Below, piece by piece: positions 4,305-7,604 of a DNA stretch of 7,604 bases. Numbering within the stretch: position 1 is the stretch's first letter; each line of letters starts with the position of its first letter. The translations under genes and the position numbers were made by a program. Source of the stretch: Bacteroidota bacterium (GTDB taxonomy: Bacteria > Bacteroidota > Bacteroidia > J057); assembly GCA_004292985.1 (NCBI GenBank), contig RDXT01000618.1, forward strand, positions 1-7,604, written 5' to 3'. The notes beneath the pieces were generated by a model. The model saw nothing but the letters and a program-made list of their open reading frames with translations, was not told the DNA's origin and ran no database searches.

Positions 4305-7300
4305 ATGAAAAATGCCCTGTCCTTAGGCCTGCTGATACCGGCGATGCTCCTCACCCTCCTGCCTGCACACGCGCAGGGCACCCGCCTGCTGCGCAGCCCG
4401 GCCTTGAGCGCTACACATATCGCATTTGTATATGGCGGCGACCTCTGGCTGGCCGATACCGATGGCAGCGATGTGCGGCGGCTGACGGTCTTTCAGGGCG
4501 TGGAGTCAAATCCGCAGTTTTCACCCGATGGGGCCTGGATCGCCTTTACGGGACAATACGATGGCAATGCCGATGTGTACATCGTCGCCGTGCAGGGCGG
4601 CGAGCCTGTCCGCCTGACCTGGCACCCCGGCCCGGACATCGTCTGCGGCTGGACACCCGACGGGAGCCGTGTCCTTTTCGCTTCCGGACGCACCCGCGCA
4701 CCCTACGACCTGCCCGACCAGCTCTGGACCGTCTCGCCCAAAGGCGAAATGCCGCAGCGCTTCGGCTTGCCTACGGCCATAAATGGAGCCTTTTCACCCG
4801 ACGGCAAGCAGTATGTCTATGAGCAGGTGATGCCCTGGGAAGATGAATTCCGCAACTACCGCGGTGGACAAAACAACCCCCTGCGCATCTTCGATCTGGC
4901 CAGCCATACCGTTACCAAACTGCCCTGGGACAACAGCCGCGACATCTACCCCGTGTGGATCGGCGAACAGATCTATTTTCTCTCCGACCGCGACTTTGCG
5001 ATGAATATCTGGGCCTACAACACCCGCAGCAAGGCCCTGAAACAGATTACCTTTTTTAAGGAATTTGACTGCAAACAACTCGACGGACATAGCGGCAAGC
5101 TGATCTTTGAGCAGGGCGGCTATCTTTATACCCTCAATCCCGACGGCGGCACACCTGTCAAGGTACCGATCACCGTTGAGGGAGATTTTCCCTGGGTGCG
5201 GCCTCACTGGAGCGGGGTGGACAAATTTATCGAGTCAGTTGCCCTCTCGCCTACGGGCAAGCGTGTGGCGCTCTCAGGCCGGGGCGAAATCCTGACCCTG
5301 CCCGCCGAAAAAGGCGATTCCCGCAACCTCAGCAACAGTCCCGGCGCAGCAGACCGTGCGGTAGCCTGGTCTCCTGATGGGCAGTCCATCAGTTGGTTTT
5401 CGGACGAAAGCGGTGAATATCAACTGGTTATCGCAGACCAGTATGGCAAAAAGCCCCGCAAGATTGCCATTCCCAATCCGACCTTTTTCTATTCGCCCAA
5501 ATGGTCGCCTGACTCCAAAAAACTGAGTTTTACCGATGCCAACCGTGTGCTCTGGATTGTGGACATCGCCAGCGGCGCCCTCACCCGCGTGGACCACGAG
5601 GGCTTCGCCCATCCGCAGCGCATCATCTACTGCGAGTGGTCGCCCGACTCCAAATGGCTGATGTACCCCAAGCGCCTCAGCAATGAGTACGCGACGGTGT
5701 TTATCTACTCCCTTGACCAGAAAAAGAGCTTCCAGATCACCGACGGCATGTCTGATTGCCAGTCGCCTGCCTGGGATGCCAGCGGCAAGTATATCTATTT
5801 TCTCTCCAGTATTGACTACGGCATGAATGTCGGCTGGCTGGACATGTCTTCCTACGACCACCCCATCAACCGCTCGGTGTATATGGTGGTGCTGTCCTCT
5901 GAAGACCCTTCGCCCCTGAAACCCGAAAGCGACGACGAGCCAGCCCCGGCACCGAAGCCTGCTGAACCCAGTCCGGCACCCGCGGCCAAGGGCAAAAAAA
6001 CGGCCCAGACCGACAAAGCGCCTGTGGACTCTGCGGCGGCAAAACCCGTACGTATTGATTTTGAGGGAATGGCACGGCGCATGGTGGTCCTGCCGATTCC
6101 GGCGCGTATGTATGTGGAGCTGAAGGCGGGCAGCGAAGGCATGATTTTGTTTACGGAGTCCCTCAAAAACGAGGAGGGGCTGACGCTGCACCGTTTTACG
6201 ACAGAAAAACGCAAGGTGGAAAAAGTAGTGGAGGGTATTGGTGGATTTGAAGTGTCTGCCGACCGCAAAAAGCTGCTTTACTCCATGGACGGCGCCCAAC
6301 TGGCGATCTGTGATGCGGGCGGCATGCCTGACCCGGCCAAAGGCCCGCTGAAAGTCGGCGAGCTTCAGGTGATGGTGGACCCTATGGCAGAGTGGAAGCA
6401 GATCTTCCGTGAAGCCTGGCGCTACCAGCGCGACTATTTTTATGTGCGCAACGTCCACGGACTGGACCTCGACTGGGCCTACCGCACCTATGCGCCCTGG
6501 GTGGAGGATGTACGCCACCGCTCGGACCTCAATTACCTGCTCGACATATTGGGCGGGGAAACGTCGGTGGGTCACTCTTTTGTGGGTGGTGGCGATTTTC
6601 CGGAGGTGAAAGAGGTGCCCGTGGGACTGCTGGGTGCGGATTACAGCATTGAAAATAACCGCATCCGCTTCGCCAGCATCTATACCGGCGATGCCTGGAC
6701 ACCGGAAGTCCGCTCCCCGCTGAGCGGGCCGGGTATTCTGGTCAAGCCGGGCGAATACCTCCTCGCCGTCAACGGCAGGCCCCTCGATGGCAGCAGCAAT
6801 GTCTATGCAGCCTTAGACCGCTGCGCCGACCGCCAGACGATGCTGACAATCAACGATAAACCCGTGATGGAAGGGGCTCGCGAAGTAACTGTTGTGCCTG
6901 TATCCAGCGAGGAACCGCTCCGCCAGTATGCCTGGATCGAACACAACCGCCATGTGGTGGACTCGCTTTCAGGTGGTAAACTGGCCTATGTCTGGCTGCC
7001 CAATACGGGGCTGGAGGGCTATAATAACTTTAACCGTTACTATTTCGCGCAAAAGAATAAGCAGGGTGCGGTCATAGACGAGCGCTACAACCAGGGCGGC
7101 AGCATTGCCGATTATATCGTGGACCTGCTCGACCGCGACCTGATGGGCTACTTCAACAACCCCATTGGCGAAAAGCAGCCTTTTACCGCACCCAATGCAG
7201 GCATTTTTGGCCCCAAAGTGATGATTATCAATGAAATGGCAGGCTCTGGCGGCGATATGCTGCCCTATATGTTCCGCATGCGCAAGGTCGGTCCGCTGGT

Positions 7301-7592
7301 CGGTACGCGCACCTGGGGTGGTCTCGTCGGCATCTGGGATGTGCCCTCACTTATAGATGGCGGCGGCATCACGGCCCCCCGTGGCGGCTTTTACAACGTG
7401 GACGGTGAGTGGGACGTAGAAAATGAAGGCATCGCGCCCGATATCCTCGTCGAGCAGGAGCCTGCGCTGCTGCTCCAGGGCCGCGATCCGCAGCTGGAGC
7501 AGGCCGTCAGGACTTGTATGGACTTGCTCAAGACAGAAGCCGTGCAGTTGAAGCCGCAGCCTGCTGATCCGGTGCGGGTGAGGAGACCGTGA
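4305..7592 (+). CDS. Exported tricorn-type S41 family serine protease
   Basis: A complete 1095-residue protein, close to the 1071 of archaeal tricorn plus a signal peptide (1-23, ending AHA before Gln24). Repeated SPDG/SPDS strands mark the beta-propeller half: NPQFSPDG at 69-76, SPDG near 164, VALSPTG at 312, AWSPDG at 354, KWSPDS at 399, EWSPDS at 444. These fit the six- and seven-bladed propellers that feed peptides to the active site. A Pro/Ala/Lys/Asp-rich linker spans about 531-581 and is followed by the family motif PVRIDFEG (581-588). The catalytic half starts near 695 (AEWKQIFREAW), then VGHSFVGGGD with H757, a PDZ domain at about 771-866, the core GSGGD with nucleophile S981 and D984, and VENEG with E1039 matching the Glu of tricorn by spacing (58 residues after Ser). 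All catalytic residues are therefore present. Tricorn trims oligopeptides; the signal peptide places this one in the periplasm. No confident promoter was found upstream. The stop is followed by only 12 bases of window. Confidence 0.95.
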   Translation: MKNALSLGLLIPAMLLTLLPAHAQGTRLLRSPALSATHIAFVYGGDLWLADTDGSDVRRLTVFQGVESNPQFSPDGAWIAFTGQYDGNADVYIVAVQGGEPVRLTWHPGPDIVCGWTPDGSRVLFASGRTRAPYDLPDQLWTVSPKGEMPQRFGLPTAINGAFSPDGKQYVYEQVMPWEDEFRNYRGGQNNPLRIFDLASHTVTKLPWDNSRDIYPVWIGEQIYFLSDRDFAMNIWAYNTRSKALKQITFFKEFDCKQLDGHSGKLIFEQGGYLYTLNPDGGTPVKVPITVEGDFPWVRPHWSGVDKFIESVALSPTGKRVALSGRGEILTLPAEKGDSRNLSNSPGAADRAVAWSPDGQSISWFSDESGEYQLVIADQYGKKPRKIAIPNPTFFYSPKWSPDSKKLSFTDANRVLWIVDIASGALTRVDHEGFAHPQRIIYCEWSPDSKWLMYPKRLSNEYATVFIYSLDQKKSFQITDGMSDCQSPAWDASGKYIYFLSSIDYGMNVGWLDMSSYDHPINRSVYMVVLSSEDPSPLKPESDDEPAPAPKPAEPSPAPAAKGKKTAQTDKAPVDSAAAKPVRIDFEGMARRMVVLPIPARMYVELKAGSEGMILFTESLKNEEGLTLHRFTTEKRKVEKVVEGIGGFEVSADRKKLLYSMDGAQLAICDAGGMPDPAKGPLKVGELQVMVDPMAEWKQIFREAWRYQRDYFYVRNVHGLDLDWAYRTYAPWVEDVRHRSDLNYLLDILGGETSVGHSFVGGGDFPEVKEVPVGLLGADYSIENNRIRFASIYTGDAWTPEVRSPLSGPGILVKPGEYLLAVNGRPLDGSSNVYAALDRCADRQTMLTINDKPVMEGAREVTVVPVSSEEPLRQYAWIEHNRHVVDSLSGGKLAYVWLPNTGLEGYNNFNRYYFAQKNKQGAVIDERYNQGGSIADYIVDLLDRDLMGYFNNPIGEKQPFTAPNAGIFGPKVMIINEMAGSGGDMLPYMFRMRKVGPLVGTRTWGGLVGIWDVPSLIDGGGITAPRGGFYNVDGEWDVENEGIAPDILVEQEPALLLQGRDPQLEQAVRTCMDLLKTEAVQLKPQPADPVRVRRP

Positions 7593-7604
7593 GGTAGGGA
7601 GACA

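Noticed and set aside
5274..6575. 433-residue open frame on the minus strand inside the protease gene
   Set aside because: It is fully antisense to a confidently identified protease with intact catalytic motifs. Its His/Arg/Val-rich translation has no recognisable domain and fits a codon-bias shadow.

Overview
The window looks like a piece of a chromosome from the phylum Bacteroidota. Two upstream regions carry a perfect TAnnTTTG -7 box (both TATCTTTG), the form used by the Bacteroidota primary sigma factor. No start codon has a clear Shine-Dalgarno sequence, and the protein families fit that phylum. The genus cannot be named from this sequence alone. No tRNA, rRNA, CRISPR array, transposase or phage gene was seen.

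Layout: bases 1-127 are a cluster of small stem-loops, the last of which contains the stop codon of the first gene. Six genes then lie on the minus strand. Read in transcription order from the right, they are: a small bleomycin-resistance-like VOC protein (4175-3819) with its own promoter; a repeat-filled gap (3625-3818); and a tight three-gene set, 3624-3178 (single-pass membrane protein of unknown function), 3160-2279 (lipoprotein with a glyoxalase-like fold) and 2247-1702 (secreted cysteine-rich CAP-domain protein). These are followed by an AraC-type regulator (1621-758) and an AhpD-like/carboxymuconolactone decarboxylase family protein (667-116). On the plus strand, running divergently from the bleomycin-resistance-like gene, is a complete 1095-residue exported tricorn-type S41 protease (4305-7592).

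How the genes may work together: the regulator and the AhpD-like protein form a plausible regulator-target pair. Two ATCGGGA half-sites exactly 21 bp apart lie just upstream of the AhpD-like gene's -7 box, which is the arrangement AraC-type activators use, and the same 9-mer recurs just ahead of the regulator gene. The three-gene set encodes only envelope or exported products (membrane-anchored, lipid-anchored, secreted). The tricorn homologue also has a signal peptide, so it probably degrades peptides in the periplasm and not in the cytoplasm.

The least ordinary material is in the gaps between genes. A 5-3-5 hairpin with a GTA loop followed by TGTAG occurs twice in opposite orientations about 3.6 kb apart. 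A mixed array of 9-bp tandem and 17-bp-period repeats lies at 3747-3801. I see no clear novel multi-gene system.
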